Notes under the pieces: generated by a model
The model's input: only the letters and a program-made list of their open reading frames with translations
The model's database searches: none
What the model was told of the DNA's origin: nothing
Shown: positions 1-8,300 of the stretch, in pieces
Position numbering within the stretch: position 1 is the stretch's first letter
Layout of the letters: the number at the start of each line of letters is the position of its first letter
Made by a program: the position numbers and the translations under genes
DNA from: Paludibaculum fermentans_A
GTDB lineage: Bacteria > Acidobacteriota > Terriglobia > Bryobacterales > Bryobacteraceae
Assembly: GCF_051172195.1 (NCBI RefSeq)
Contig: NZ_JBPJAQ010000001.1
Coordinates: 4,464,001 to 4,528,000 of the forward strand
Direction of reading: 5' to 3'
DNA length: 64,000 nt

Positions 1-2
1 TG

Positions 3-1016
3 GACCGCCTGGGGACCAAGGTCGGTCTCGCCCTGTCGGTGGGTCTCTGGTCGCTGGCCAGCGCGGCACACTCGCTGGCCGCCGGAGCCTGGACATTGGG
101 TGCGTCGCGGTTTCTCCTTGGTGTCGGCGAAGGAGCTTGCTTCCCCGCCGTCACCAAGGGGGCCGTGGAGTGGACCGCGCCGGAGCAGCGCGCCCTGGCG
201 GTCGGATTTGCGAATGGCGGATCCGCGTTCGGGGCAGTCATCGCTCCTCCGCTCACGGCCTGGGCCGCGGGTACACTGGGTTGGCGCGGGGCGTTCCTGG
301 GTACCGCGCTGATCGGCCTGCTGTGGCTGGCCGCGTGGCTGTTCGCGTTTCGCGGTGTCGAGCTGCCAAGGCCGGTGGGACTGGCTGCGGAAAGGGTGAG
401 CTTCACTTCACTGCTGGCGCGGCCCGAGGTGCGCCGCCTGCTGCTGGCGCGCTTCTTCTTCGATCCCGTCTTCTACTTCTACATGTTCTGGATTCCGCAA
501 TATCTATCCCGTGAGCGCGGCCTGTCGCTGCAGGAGATCGGCTCGCTCACCTGGATTCCATTCTTTGCCCTGGGCATCACGAACATCGCCGCGGGCCGGG
601 TGTCAGACCTCCTGGTGACGCGGGGGTGGACACCGCGACGCGCGCGCATGACCATGATGCTGATCGCCGCCATAGTCACGCCGGCCTCGTGGCTGGCTTC
701 GTCCGCGCCAACGGCGCCCATCGCCATCGGCCTGATGTCATTGCTGATGATGGCGCACGGCGTGTGGATCGCCAACTTCATTACCCTGATCGGCGACACG
801 GTGGCACCCCGCGAAGTCGGCACCGCCGTGGGGTTGACGGGCACTTGCGGCGGCATCGCCGCCATGCTGTCCAATCTCGTGACTGGTCCTGTCATCGACC
901 ACTACTCGTTCGCCCCTGTCTTTCTGGTGTCCGCCATTTTGTACCCCATCGCATGGGTTGTTTTGGCCGCCGGACACCGCCCGCGGCCCCACGCCGCACT
1001 AGGAGAAATCGCATGA
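3..1016 (+). CDS. MFS transporter, ACS (hexuronate/sugar acid) type, 5' end cut by window
   Basis: Inner-membrane secondary transporter of the major facilitator superfamily. The frame is open from base 3, before any start codon, and opens with DRLGTKVG, which resembles the MFS loop 2-3 signature, so the first two helices lie outside the window. The string GVGEGACFPAV, followed by EW and an ERA-like EQRA, resembles the anion:cation symporter branch that includes hexuronate permeases. About ten hydrophobic segments remain. Its stop overlaps the start of the next gene (ATGA), so it is translationally coupled to the L-fucose/L-arabinose isomerase family gene. Import of a sugar or sugar acid released by the nearby rhamnosidases is inferred; the substrate cannot be read from sequence. 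Confidence 0.85.
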   Translation, partial: DRLGTKVGLALSVGLWSLASAAHSLAAGAWTLGASRFLLGVGEGACFPAVTKGAVEWTAPEQRALAVGFANGGSAFGAVIAPPLTAWAAGTLGWRGAFLGTALIGLLWLAAWLFAFRGVELPRPVGLAAERVSFTSLLARPEVRRLLLARFFFDPVFYFYMFWIPQYLSRERGLSLQEIGSLTWIPFFALGITNIAAGRVSDLLVTRGWTPRRARMTMMLIAAIVTPASWLASSAPTAPIAIGLMSLLMMAHGVWIANFITLIGDTVAPREVGTAVGLTGTCGGIAAMLSNLVTGPVIDHYSFAPVFLVSAILYPIAWVVLAAGHRPRPHAALGEIA

Positions 1017-2458
1017 GAGTCCCTCGCCGCAAGCCGCGCACCGCGCGGGTCGGCCTCTTCGGAGTCGGTTACCACGTCTATTGGAATCAGTTTCCGGGCC
1101 TGCTGGATGAGCTGCACAACAAGTTGAATGTGCTGGATAGCAAGATCCAGGCCAATCGGGTGGAGGTCGTCAATTTCGGCATCGTGGATAAGGCGCAGGA
1201 TGCTTACGCGCTGGCCGCCCGGCTGAAAGCCGCCGACCTCGACCTGGTGTTCTGTGACATGGTCACCTACGCGACTTCGGCCACGTTCGGCATCATCGTG
1301 CGCAGCCTGGACGTGCCCATCGTACTGGTGGCGCTCCAGCCTCTCGCCGCGCTCGACTATGCGAACGCGACCACCTACATGCAACTGGTGAACGATGACT
1401 TCTGTTCGGTGCCCGAGTTTACCGGCGTCGCCATTCGCATGGGTAAGCCCGCCCCCGAGGTGATCCTCGGCACGCTGGAGAACGACTCCGCGGCCGACGC
1501 TGAAATCGCCGACTGGTGTGATGTGGCCAAGGCGTTGAACTCCGTGCGCCGTGCTCGTATTGGCCACTTCGGTCATCCCATCGAGCACATGCTGGACATG
1601 CAGACCGACCAGACCGCGCTGACCGCGGCCTTCGGCTGCCACATCGTACAGACGGAAGCCGACGACCTGCTGCGGCTGCAGCGCGAGGTCACCGGCGAGG
1701 AGATCGATGAGAAACGGCAGGAGATCCTGGATCTCTTCGATACGCCTGATCCAGGTTCCGATCCCTTGACGCGCCGCCTGTCGGACGAGCACCTGACGAC
1801 GGCCGCGCGGGTGGCTGTCACCCTGGACAAATTTGTCGAACTCCACGAACTCGACGGCCTGGCGTACTACTACGAGGGTGAGCCCGGCAGCGAACTGCGC
1901 ACCATCGTGACGAACCTGATCGTAGGCAACTCGCTGCTGACGGCCGCCGGTTTCCCCATGTGCGGCGAGTCCGATCTGAAGACGTGCCTGGCCATGCTGC
2001 TGATGGACCGTATCGGCATCGGTGGCAGCTTCGCTGAGTTCCATCCCATCGACTTCAAGGAAGGCTTCGTGCTGGTGGGCCACGACGGCCCGCATCACAT
2101 CAACATCGCCGAGGGGAAACCGGTGCTGCGCAGCCTGACGAAGTACCACGGCAAGCCCGGCAATGGCGCCAGCGTGGAGTTCCGCATCAAGGACGGTCCC
2201 ATCACGATGCTGAGCATCGGGATCAATGCGCAGGGCCGCTTCAAGTTTGTACTGGCGGAGGGGCAGAGCGTACACGGCCCCATTCCCGCCACCGGCAATA
2301 CGAATACGCGCGGGTTCTTCCAGCCCGACGTGCGTACCTTCCTCAAGCGCTGGGTGGCCGCCGGCCCGACGCATCATTTCGCCTTGGGCATCGGGCACCG
2401 CGCTGAGACATTGGCGCGCATTGCCACGGCCCTTGGTATTGAACACGTCACGGTGTAG
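1013..2458 (+). CDS. L-fucose/L-arabinose isomerase family protein
   Basis: A 481-residue cytoplasmic protein resembling the L-arabinose/L-fucose isomerase superfamily, metal-dependent aldose-ketose isomerases of about 500 residues. The N-terminal region (VGLFGVGYHVYWNQFPGLLD) has the Rossmann-like start of the family, the middle holds GHFGHPIEHMLDM, and the C-terminal part has HHINIAEGKP, where a metal-ligand histidine is expected. The ATG at 1013 follows AGGAGA and overlaps the MFS stop. The open frame runs much further upstream, but that part reads the MFS gene out of frame. The sugar is uncertain: arabinose, fucose, rhamnose or a derivative. Position between a permease and a GH106 enzyme fits deoxysugar catabolism. 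Confidence 0.85.
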   Translation: MRVPRRKPRTARVGLFGVGYHVYWNQFPGLLDELHNKLNVLDSKIQANRVEVVNFGIVDKAQDAYALAARLKAADLDLVFCDMVTYATSATFGIIVRSLDVPIVLVALQPLAALDYANATTYMQLVNDDFCSVPEFTGVAIRMGKPAPEVILGTLENDSAADAEIADWCDVAKALNSVRRARIGHFGHPIEHMLDMQTDQTALTAAFGCHIVQTEADDLLRLQREVTGEEIDEKRQEILDLFDTPDPGSDPLTRRLSDEHLTTAARVAVTLDKFVELHELDGLAYYYEGEPGSELRTIVTNLIVGNSLLTAAGFPMCGESDLKTCLAMLLMDRIGIGGSFAEFHPIDFKEGFVLVGHDGPHHINIAEGKPVLRSLTKYHGKPGNGASVEFRIKDGPITMLSIGINAQGRFKFVLAEGQSVHGPIPATGNTNTRGFFQPDVRTFLKRWVAAGPTHHFALGIGHRAETLARIATALGIEHVTV

Positions 2459-2501
2459 CCGTGTCCCTGTTGGCTAGCAGACGTTCCCGGGAGAACCACG
2501 T

Positions 2502-5500
2502 ATGAAATCTCCGATCTTCCTGATGGGCGCCCTTTCCGCCGCGGCGATGTGGGCGCAGACACAGCCGGCTCCCTCCCTGGAGCAAGGCTTCCGCAACCCA
2601 CCCACCATGGCCCGGCCCGACGTCTACTGGCTGTGGATGAACGGCTTCGTCGACCCGCCGTCCGCGCAGAAAGACCTGCAGGCCATGAAGGACATGGGCT
2701 TCGGCGGGCTGCTGTTGTTCGACATGGGCGCAGGCGGCGACAAAGCTGCTAGACCTCCGGCGGGCCCGGCGTTCCTGAGCCCGCAGTGGATGGCGCAGAT
2801 GAAGAAGTCGGTGGACCAGGCTCGCTCCCTCGGCCTGACGGTCGACTTTTCCGTCATCAGCAGTTGGGACCTGGGCGGCCATTGGATTGAGCCGCGCCAC
2901 GCCAGCATGGGGCTCTATCCCACCGAGACGGCTGTGGAAGGCGGCAAGGCGATCGATGTTCTGTTGCCGTTCCCCCTCGCGACGCCGGCCGCCCCCAAGG
3001 GCCCTGACGGCAAACCGGCGTTCTGGAAGGATGTCGCGGTTTTGGCCGTACGCGACGCCAAGCGGAGCCCGGGTCATGAACTGGTGCTGCGTCTGGAGCC
3101 GAACCGCATCCACACCCTGAAGGAAGCTGTGTTGGATAACGGTGATGCCAAGGCTCCGGCCGATCTCGCCGCCACCATGACGCCGACGAAGGAGTTCAGC
3201 CTGGCGGTCTCCACCACCGGCTCGCGGGAAGAGGATTTTCAGGAGGTGTTGCGCGGCACTCTGGAGCCAGGTCCGGGACCGAAGAAGTTCGCCCTGCCTG
3301 CCGGCACACGGGCGCAGTACATCCGCCTGCGGCTGTTGAGTGGATTCGACGCGGCCCGGCCGCGCTGGACACTCGGCGAGTTCTCTCTGTTCAATGACGA
3401 CGGACTGAATGTTGCGGCGGCCCGCGCCGCAAACCGCTATAGCAACGGCGCCCTGGTGTTGCGCGGTCCCACGCCGCTGGGCTACGACGGCGCCTGGAAT
3501 GTCGACAACATCAACGACGCCAGTACGACCGGGCCGGGCGGAGTGTTCGCCTCCGCGGGTCTGCCGCCATTTCTATTCCACTCCGCGACGGAACTGGTGA
3601 ATGTCACGGCGCACGTCGACGCGCGAGGTCATTTGAAGTGGACCGCGCCGCCCGGCCATTGGACCATCCTCCGCTTTGTCTGCATGAACACCGGAGAGCG
3701 GCTGAAGGTGCCGAGCCCCAACTCCGACGGCTGGGCCACTGACCATCTCAGCGCTGAAGCGACACGCGCCCACATGGACTACGTGATCGCCCGCCTGCGC
3801 GAGACGTTCGGTGATCTCAGCAAGAGCGGCCTCGGCAACCTGTATCTCGCCAGCTATGAGGTGCGAGGGCCGGTGTGGTCGCCTACCTTCACGCAGGAAT
3901 TTCAGCGCCGCCGGGGCTACGCCATGGAGCCCTATCTGCCGGCGGTCTTCGGCGCCCGTGTCGGGACAGAAGACCAGACCGAACGCTTCCTCTTCGATTA
4001 CCGCAAGACGCTGAGCGAAGTATTGATCGATGCATACTACGTAGCTGCGCGCGAGGCCGCCCACAAGGCCGGGCTCACCATCAAATCGGAAGCCGGCGGG
4101 CCGGGTCCGCCGATTCACAATGTACCCGTCGACTCGCTGGCCGCCAACAACGCGGTGGATGACATCCAAGGTGAGTTCTGGCCGTGGTGGCCGGATGTGA
4201 GCGGCCTGTGGGTGGTGAAAGAGACCGCGTCCGCCGGCCATCTCTACAACAAGCCGCGCGTCAACCTGGAGTCGTTCACGTCTTTTGAGGAATGGCGCGA
4301 AGGTCCGCAGGACATCAAGTGGAGCGCCGACCGCGTCTTTGTCGAAGGCGGCAATCACTTCGTCTGGCACACCTGGGCGCACAACGCTCCGCCGGCCGGC
4401 AAGCCCGGCTGGGCCTATGTCGCGGGCACGCATATCAATCGCAATGTCACGTGGTGGCCGAAGGCACGGCCCTTCATCGACTACCTGGCGCGATCGTCGT
4501 TTCTGCTACAGCGCGGCGACTTCGTGGCCGACATTCTCTATTACTATGGCGACGGCGGCTACAAGTTCATTCCACCGCGGCAGTTGGATCCGGCCGGGTA
4601 TGATTACGACGTCACGAACTCCGATGTGATCCTGAACCGCCTCAGTGTGAAGGACGGCCGGCTGACGGTGCCGAACGGCCCCAGTTACGCTCTGCTGGTG
4701 CTGCCGGATACCGTCGAGGCGCACCCTGCCGTATTGGCGAAGCTGGAGCAGTTGGTCGCCGCTGGCGCGACCGTGCTGGGGCCGAAGCCGAGCCACGCCC
4801 TGGGCCTGGAAGGGTATCCCCAGAACGACGCGAAGGTCCGCGCGTTGGCCGATCAGCTTTGGGGCTCCGGCACGATTCCGGCGTCCGGAGAACGTGCCCA
4901 TGGGAAGGGCCGAGTGATCTGGGGCAAGTCCGTCCAGGATGTCCTGTCCGCGATGAAGATAACGCCGGACTTCATCGCTCCCTCGACGCTCGACTTCACG
5001 CACCGCCGGACGGCCGATGCCGAGATCTACTTCGTCCGCAACACCACCACTGCGCCCGTCAAGGCCACGGCGAAGTTCCGTGTCCCGCAGCGCGTACCGG
5101 AGTTGTGGGATCCCGTCTCCTCCTCCATCACTGACGCGTCCAGCTACACGGCTGGTGCGCAGGCGGTGGAAGTACCCCTGGAACTCGACCGCAACGGCTC
5201 CACCTTTGTCATCTTCCGGCGGCCCGCGAAGGCCGGAGTCACGGCTGTCCCCACTGCCGGGACTCGAGAGTTGATGGCTCTGCGCGGACCCTGGACCGTG
5301 GAGTTCGACAAGGATCTCGGTGCACCGGCTTCGCTCCAGATGACCAGCCTCGACTCGTGGACGGGCAGCGCCGATCCCGGCGTGAAGTTCTTCTCCGGCT
5401 CCGCCCGCTACCGCCAAACCTTCCAGGTGCCCGCGGGTACGGCCGGCAAGCCAGGCAAGGTCCTGCTCGACCTGGGCGATCTCTGGACCATCGGCGAAGC

Positions 5501-5768
5501 ATGGCTCAACGGAAAGCCGCTCGGCGTGATGTGGACCGCACCATTCCAGGCCGACTGCACTTCCGCTTTGAAAGACGGTGCGAACGAGTTGGTCGTGGAG
5601 GTGACGAACACCTGGTACAACCGCCTGGTGGGCGACTCGCACCTGCCGGCGGGCAAACGCATCACCAGTACGAACATCACCACGTCCGGCCAACGGCCCT
5701 GGGCGGAACTGGAGCCGCTACGCTCTGGACTCTTCGGGCCCGTACGGCTGCTGGCCCGCGATCATTGA
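2502..5768 (+). CDS. Secreted glycoside hydrolase, GH106 (alpha-L-rhamnosidase) type
   Basis: A 1088-residue exported enzyme. A signal peptide (MKSPIFLMGALSAAAMWAQ) precedes a GH106-like N-terminus, RPDVYWLWMNGFVDPP followed by a GFGGLLLFDMG strand, typical of this family of large alpha-L-rhamnosidases acting on pectin and plant glycosides. The centre is the catalytic barrel region, with EGGNHFVWHTWAHN around residue 620. The last 180 residues form a beta-sandwich with a sugar-binding jelly-roll look (LNGKPLGVMWTAPF). It follows the isomerase by 43 bp on the same strand, so one transcript could cover uptake, isomerisation and hydrolysis. The family call rests on N-terminal similarity recalled from known members; specificity is inferred. 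Confidence 0.85.
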   Translation: MKSPIFLMGALSAAAMWAQTQPAPSLEQGFRNPPTMARPDVYWLWMNGFVDPPSAQKDLQAMKDMGFGGLLLFDMGAGGDKAARPPAGPAFLSPQWMAQMKKSVDQARSLGLTVDFSVISSWDLGGHWIEPRHASMGLYPTETAVEGGKAIDVLLPFPLATPAAPKGPDGKPAFWKDVAVLAVRDAKRSPGHELVLRLEPNRIHTLKEAVLDNGDAKAPADLAATMTPTKEFSLAVSTTGSREEDFQEVLRGTLEPGPGPKKFALPAGTRAQYIRLRLLSGFDAARPRWTLGEFSLFNDDGLNVAAARAANRYSNGALVLRGPTPLGYDGAWNVDNINDASTTGPGGVFASAGLPPFLFHSATELVNVTAHVDARGHLKWTAPPGHWTILRFVCMNTGERLKVPSPNSDGWATDHLSAEATRAHMDYVIARLRETFGDLSKSGLGNLYLASYEVRGPVWSPTFTQEFQRRRGYAMEPYLPAVFGARVGTEDQTERFLFDYRKTLSEVLIDAYYVAAREAAHKAGLTIKSEAGGPGPPIHNVPVDSLAANNAVDDIQGEFWPWWPDVSGLWVVKETASAGHLYNKPRVNLESFTSFEEWREGPQDIKWSADRVFVEGGNHFVWHTWAHNAPPAGKPGWAYVAGTHINRNVTWWPKARPFIDYLARSSFLLQRGDFVADILYYYGDGGYKFIPPRQLDPAGYDYDVTNSDVILNRLSVKDGRLTVPNGPSYALLVLPDTVEAHPAVLAKLEQLVAAGATVLGPKPSHALGLEGYPQNDAKVRALADQLWGSGTIPASGERAHGKGRVIWGKSVQDVLSAMKITPDFIAPSTLDFTHRRTADAEIYFVRNTTTAPVKATAKFRVPQRVPELWDPVSSSITDASSYTAGAQAVEVPLELDRNGSTFVIFRRPAKAGVTAVPTAGTRELMALRGPWTVEFDKDLGAPASLQMTSLDSWTGSADPGVKFFSGSARYRQTFQVPAGTAGKPGKVLLDLGDLWTIGEAWLNGKPLGVMWTAPFQADCTSALKDGANELVVEVTNTWYNRLVGDSHLPAGKRITSTNITTSGQRPWAELEPLRSGLFGPVRLLARDH

Positions 5769-8200
5769 TCGAGCAGTTCCAGCTTCACGGTGGACGAGCA
5801 CACGGCCGATTCACCCGGATTGCGATACATCGCGTCGGCGGTGATCGTGAAATTGCCGTTGATAGCCCCGGGCGCGTCCACTGCATAGGAACTGGAGCCA
5901 TAGCCATTGGCGCCGGCACGCTGCTGGCCTGCATAGAGTCCCGTGGGGAAGAAGCAGTGGCTGTCGCCCGAATTGGTAGCCGTGATGCGGACGCGCTGGG
6001 TGCCGCGGCGGTTCTCCGGATTCTCGAAGAAGACGGTGAGCTGCGATGACGCCTGGTGGGGATCCTGGCCTCCGCCCGAATTGGGGATGGAGACCATGCT
6101 GGCCGTGATCGTGCCTTCCCAGGTTGTGTTCGAGGTCTGGTGGAAATCAATCGAGGCGCTGGCAAGGCCGTCCGAGGCCGATTGCGTGTACGGGGCGCCC
6201 ACCCGCGCCATCGGCGTCATGCCCTGGTTGGTGTGGGTGGCAAAGGGTTCGACAATCGCGTTCCCAATGTAGACCTGCACCAGGCGGCCGCGCACGCCCA
6301 CTGAAAGGTCGTCGGAGTAGACAGGGCCGGGTGCCGGCTCACCTGCTCCGCGCGGACCATTCAGGCCCGCCGCGAACGGGCAGGCTGATTTCAGCAGGCT
6401 GCCCTTCGACATCTCGGCCGCTTCGTGGAAAAGGAAGTTCAGGACGTAAGGTGCGATACACAGCGTTTCCGGTCCCGGCTTGATGCCCATCAGGTAGTAG
6501 TCGTCCTGGCCGAACGGCTGGCTGGTGGCGAACTGCAGGCGGCTGTAGCCGGGCACCACCCCGGCATTCGGGTTGGTGGCGGTCCCGGGGCCATTGCGCT
6601 TCGGATAGACCAACTGCAGGTCGCACTGCCCCACTTGCACCGAGTCGTTCGGCTTGATCTGGGCCACGGCTTCGGCGGCTTTCGCCAACTGCACATCCAG
6701 GCCGTAGTTCTCCAGCTTCAGAAAGGCCTGGATCAGCTTCTGGGCCGTGGCGGCAGGGACTCCCTTCAGCTTGAGTTGATCCGCCAACGCCTTGGCTTCC
6801 TGTTTCTCCAGGTAGTCGGCGATGCCGTCGGCGGTCGTCTCCGGCGTCATTTGCGCTTTCAGGGCGACTTTGGTGGCTTCCGAATCGACGCGGGCCGAGG
6901 CGATGAATGTGGGCTCCGCTACGAACCGATCCAGGCGAATGGGGGACAACAGGCAGAGTGTCTCCAGCGGTGTCAGCCACGTCTGGATCTTCTTCAGGGC
7001 TACGCCAACGGCCTTCTTCGCGAGCTGTTTCTTGACCCACGCCTGAATCTCGGCATCGGTGCCGCTGGGGGCACCCTGCGAGGTCAGGAAGTCCGACAGC
7101 ATCTCGGACGCCGCGGCCTCGGACTTCTTCTTGATCGAGACGGTTTTGCAGATGGGTACCAGGGGCCGAGTCAATCGGAGGCAGGAGCCTGCGTCGCGTT
7201 CAGAATCCGCGGCTCGTCCCATACTGTTGACCTTCACCGTACCCTGCACAGTGCCCAGTTGCAGCAGCGGCTGCGCCGTGTTGAATTGCAGGGAGGCCAG
7301 CTCGACGAAATCCTGGCGGGTGACGGAGACGCTCACGGCGTCGGCTGTGGTGGTGGTCGGGGCGCCCCAGTACAGCGTGCCCGTGCCGCCGGCTGCCACC
7401 GCGTCGACCGCCTGGCGCAGGGCCGCTTCCTGGGCGGCCATGGTGGGTTGAATGGCGTCGACGAAGGCGCCCTGGTCGCCGGTCCGGAGGGTTGCATAGG
7501 ACTCCTGTACGGAGGCAGCCAGCGCAGCGAGCGAGCGGCGGAACTCGGCGATGGGGTCGCCCGAGTACTGCAAAGCCGTGATGGTCAGCGGTACGCTGCC
7601 GGTCGACGTGCCATCGGCGAGCCGGGCGCTCAGTTGGAACGTGCCGGTGCGGTAGCCGCTATCCACATTGACGTCCAGCCAATAGGGGGCCAGGGCGTAG
7701 AGCGTGCCATCCGCCGTGGAATTGTAGACCTGGATAGCCCGCTTCTCCCCGTCGGGTGCCGTCAGCACCAGCACGTCGACCAGGGCCGGGTTCGCCAGGT
7801 TGTCGAACTTCGCGGCCAGCAGTTGGCCCGGGCTCAGCGAGGAAGGTCCGACAGAGGATTCGCGGCCGGCACCTGTCAGCATAGGCGGGCCAACCGCAAC
7901 GGTCAGGGCTGCTGACTGCTCGCCGCAGGCATTCAAGGCAATCAGCCGGAGTTCGCGGCTTGAAGTGAGTTCGATCTCCTGGCTACCCTGCGCAGGCAGG
8001 TCTTTGTCTCCGCTGGTCAGTGAGATCGACTCGGCTCCCTCGACATCCCAGCGCACACTGGCCGTGCCTGTCGCCGCCAACGTCTGGGGAGAAGCCGCGA
8101 AGACGTGGATGACAGGTGGGGTGCAGGCCGGCCCGGTCTGCGCCGCCAGAAATCCGCCAAAGGCAAAGACACAATACAAGCCCCACGTCGCCCAGCGCAT
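5762..8200 (-). CDS. Secreted protein of unknown function with Ig-like N-terminal region
   Basis: An 812-residue protein I do not recognise. It begins with a signal peptide (about 20 residues, cleavage near AAQTG). Residues 25-110 look like an Ig-like beta domain, with alternating strands and Thr/Ser-rich turns, and a second beta-rich domain follows. A Lys/Ala/Glu-rich helical middle (about residues 340-530) contains several AxxLKKIQ-like helices, and the C-terminal 250 residues are again beta-rich. There is no catalytic motif. The gene overlaps the GH106 gene tail to tail by 7 bp. Surface or extracellular location is inferred from the signal peptide only. Confidence 0.75.
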   Translation of the reverse strand: MRWATWGLYCVFAFGGFLAAQTGPACTPPVIHVFAASPQTLAATGTASVRWDVEGAESISLTSGDKDLPAQGSQEIELTSSRELRLIALNACGEQSAALTVAVGPPMLTGAGRESSVGPSSLSPGQLLAAKFDNLANPALVDVLVLTAPDGEKRAIQVYNSTADGTLYALAPYWLDVNVDSGYRTGTFQLSARLADGTSTGSVPLTITALQYSGDPIAEFRRSLAALAASVQESYATLRTGDQGAFVDAIQPTMAAQEAALRQAVDAVAAGGTGTLYWGAPTTTTADAVSVSVTRQDFVELASLQFNTAQPLLQLGTVQGTVKVNSMGRAADSERDAGSCLRLTRPLVPICKTVSIKKKSEAAASEMLSDFLTSQGAPSGTDAEIQAWVKKQLAKKAVGVALKKIQTWLTPLETLCLLSPIRLDRFVAEPTFIASARVDSEATKVALKAQMTPETTADGIADYLEKQEAKALADQLKLKGVPAATAQKLIQAFLKLENYGLDVQLAKAAEAVAQIKPNDSVQVGQCDLQLVYPKRNGPGTATNPNAGVVPGYSRLQFATSQPFGQDDYYLMGIKPGPETLCIAPYVLNFLFHEAAEMSKGSLLKSACPFAAGLNGPRGAGEPAPGPVYSDDLSVGVRGRLVQVYIGNAIVEPFATHTNQGMTPMARVGAPYTQSASDGLASASIDFHQTSNTTWEGTITASMVSIPNSGGGQDPHQASSQLTVFFENPENRRGTQRVRITATNSGDSHCFFPTGLYAGQQRAGANGYGSSSYAVDAPGAINGNFTITADAMYRNPGESAVCSSTVKLELLDQ

Positions 8201-8300
8201 AACGCATTCTAGCCATGGAGCGCGGAAATCACCAAGCGAATTATGGGTGGACGGCTGCGGATTGCCCGCAACCGCCGTCCACCCAGAAACCTAACCAGGA

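Noticed and set aside
626..1012. Extended N-terminus for the isomerase
   Set aside because: The open frame reads the MFS gene out of frame; the ATG at 1013 has a ribosome-binding site and a stop overlap.
902..2446. Long antisense open frame (514 codons) over the isomerase gene
   Set aside because: It is the mirror of a well-supported coding gene, with His/Gln/Arg-rich composition and no family signature; a high-GC shadow.
6425..7915. Long + strand frame inside the 812-residue secreted protein gene
   Set aside because: Gly/Gln/Arg-biased shadow; the - strand frame has a signal peptide and a normal composition.
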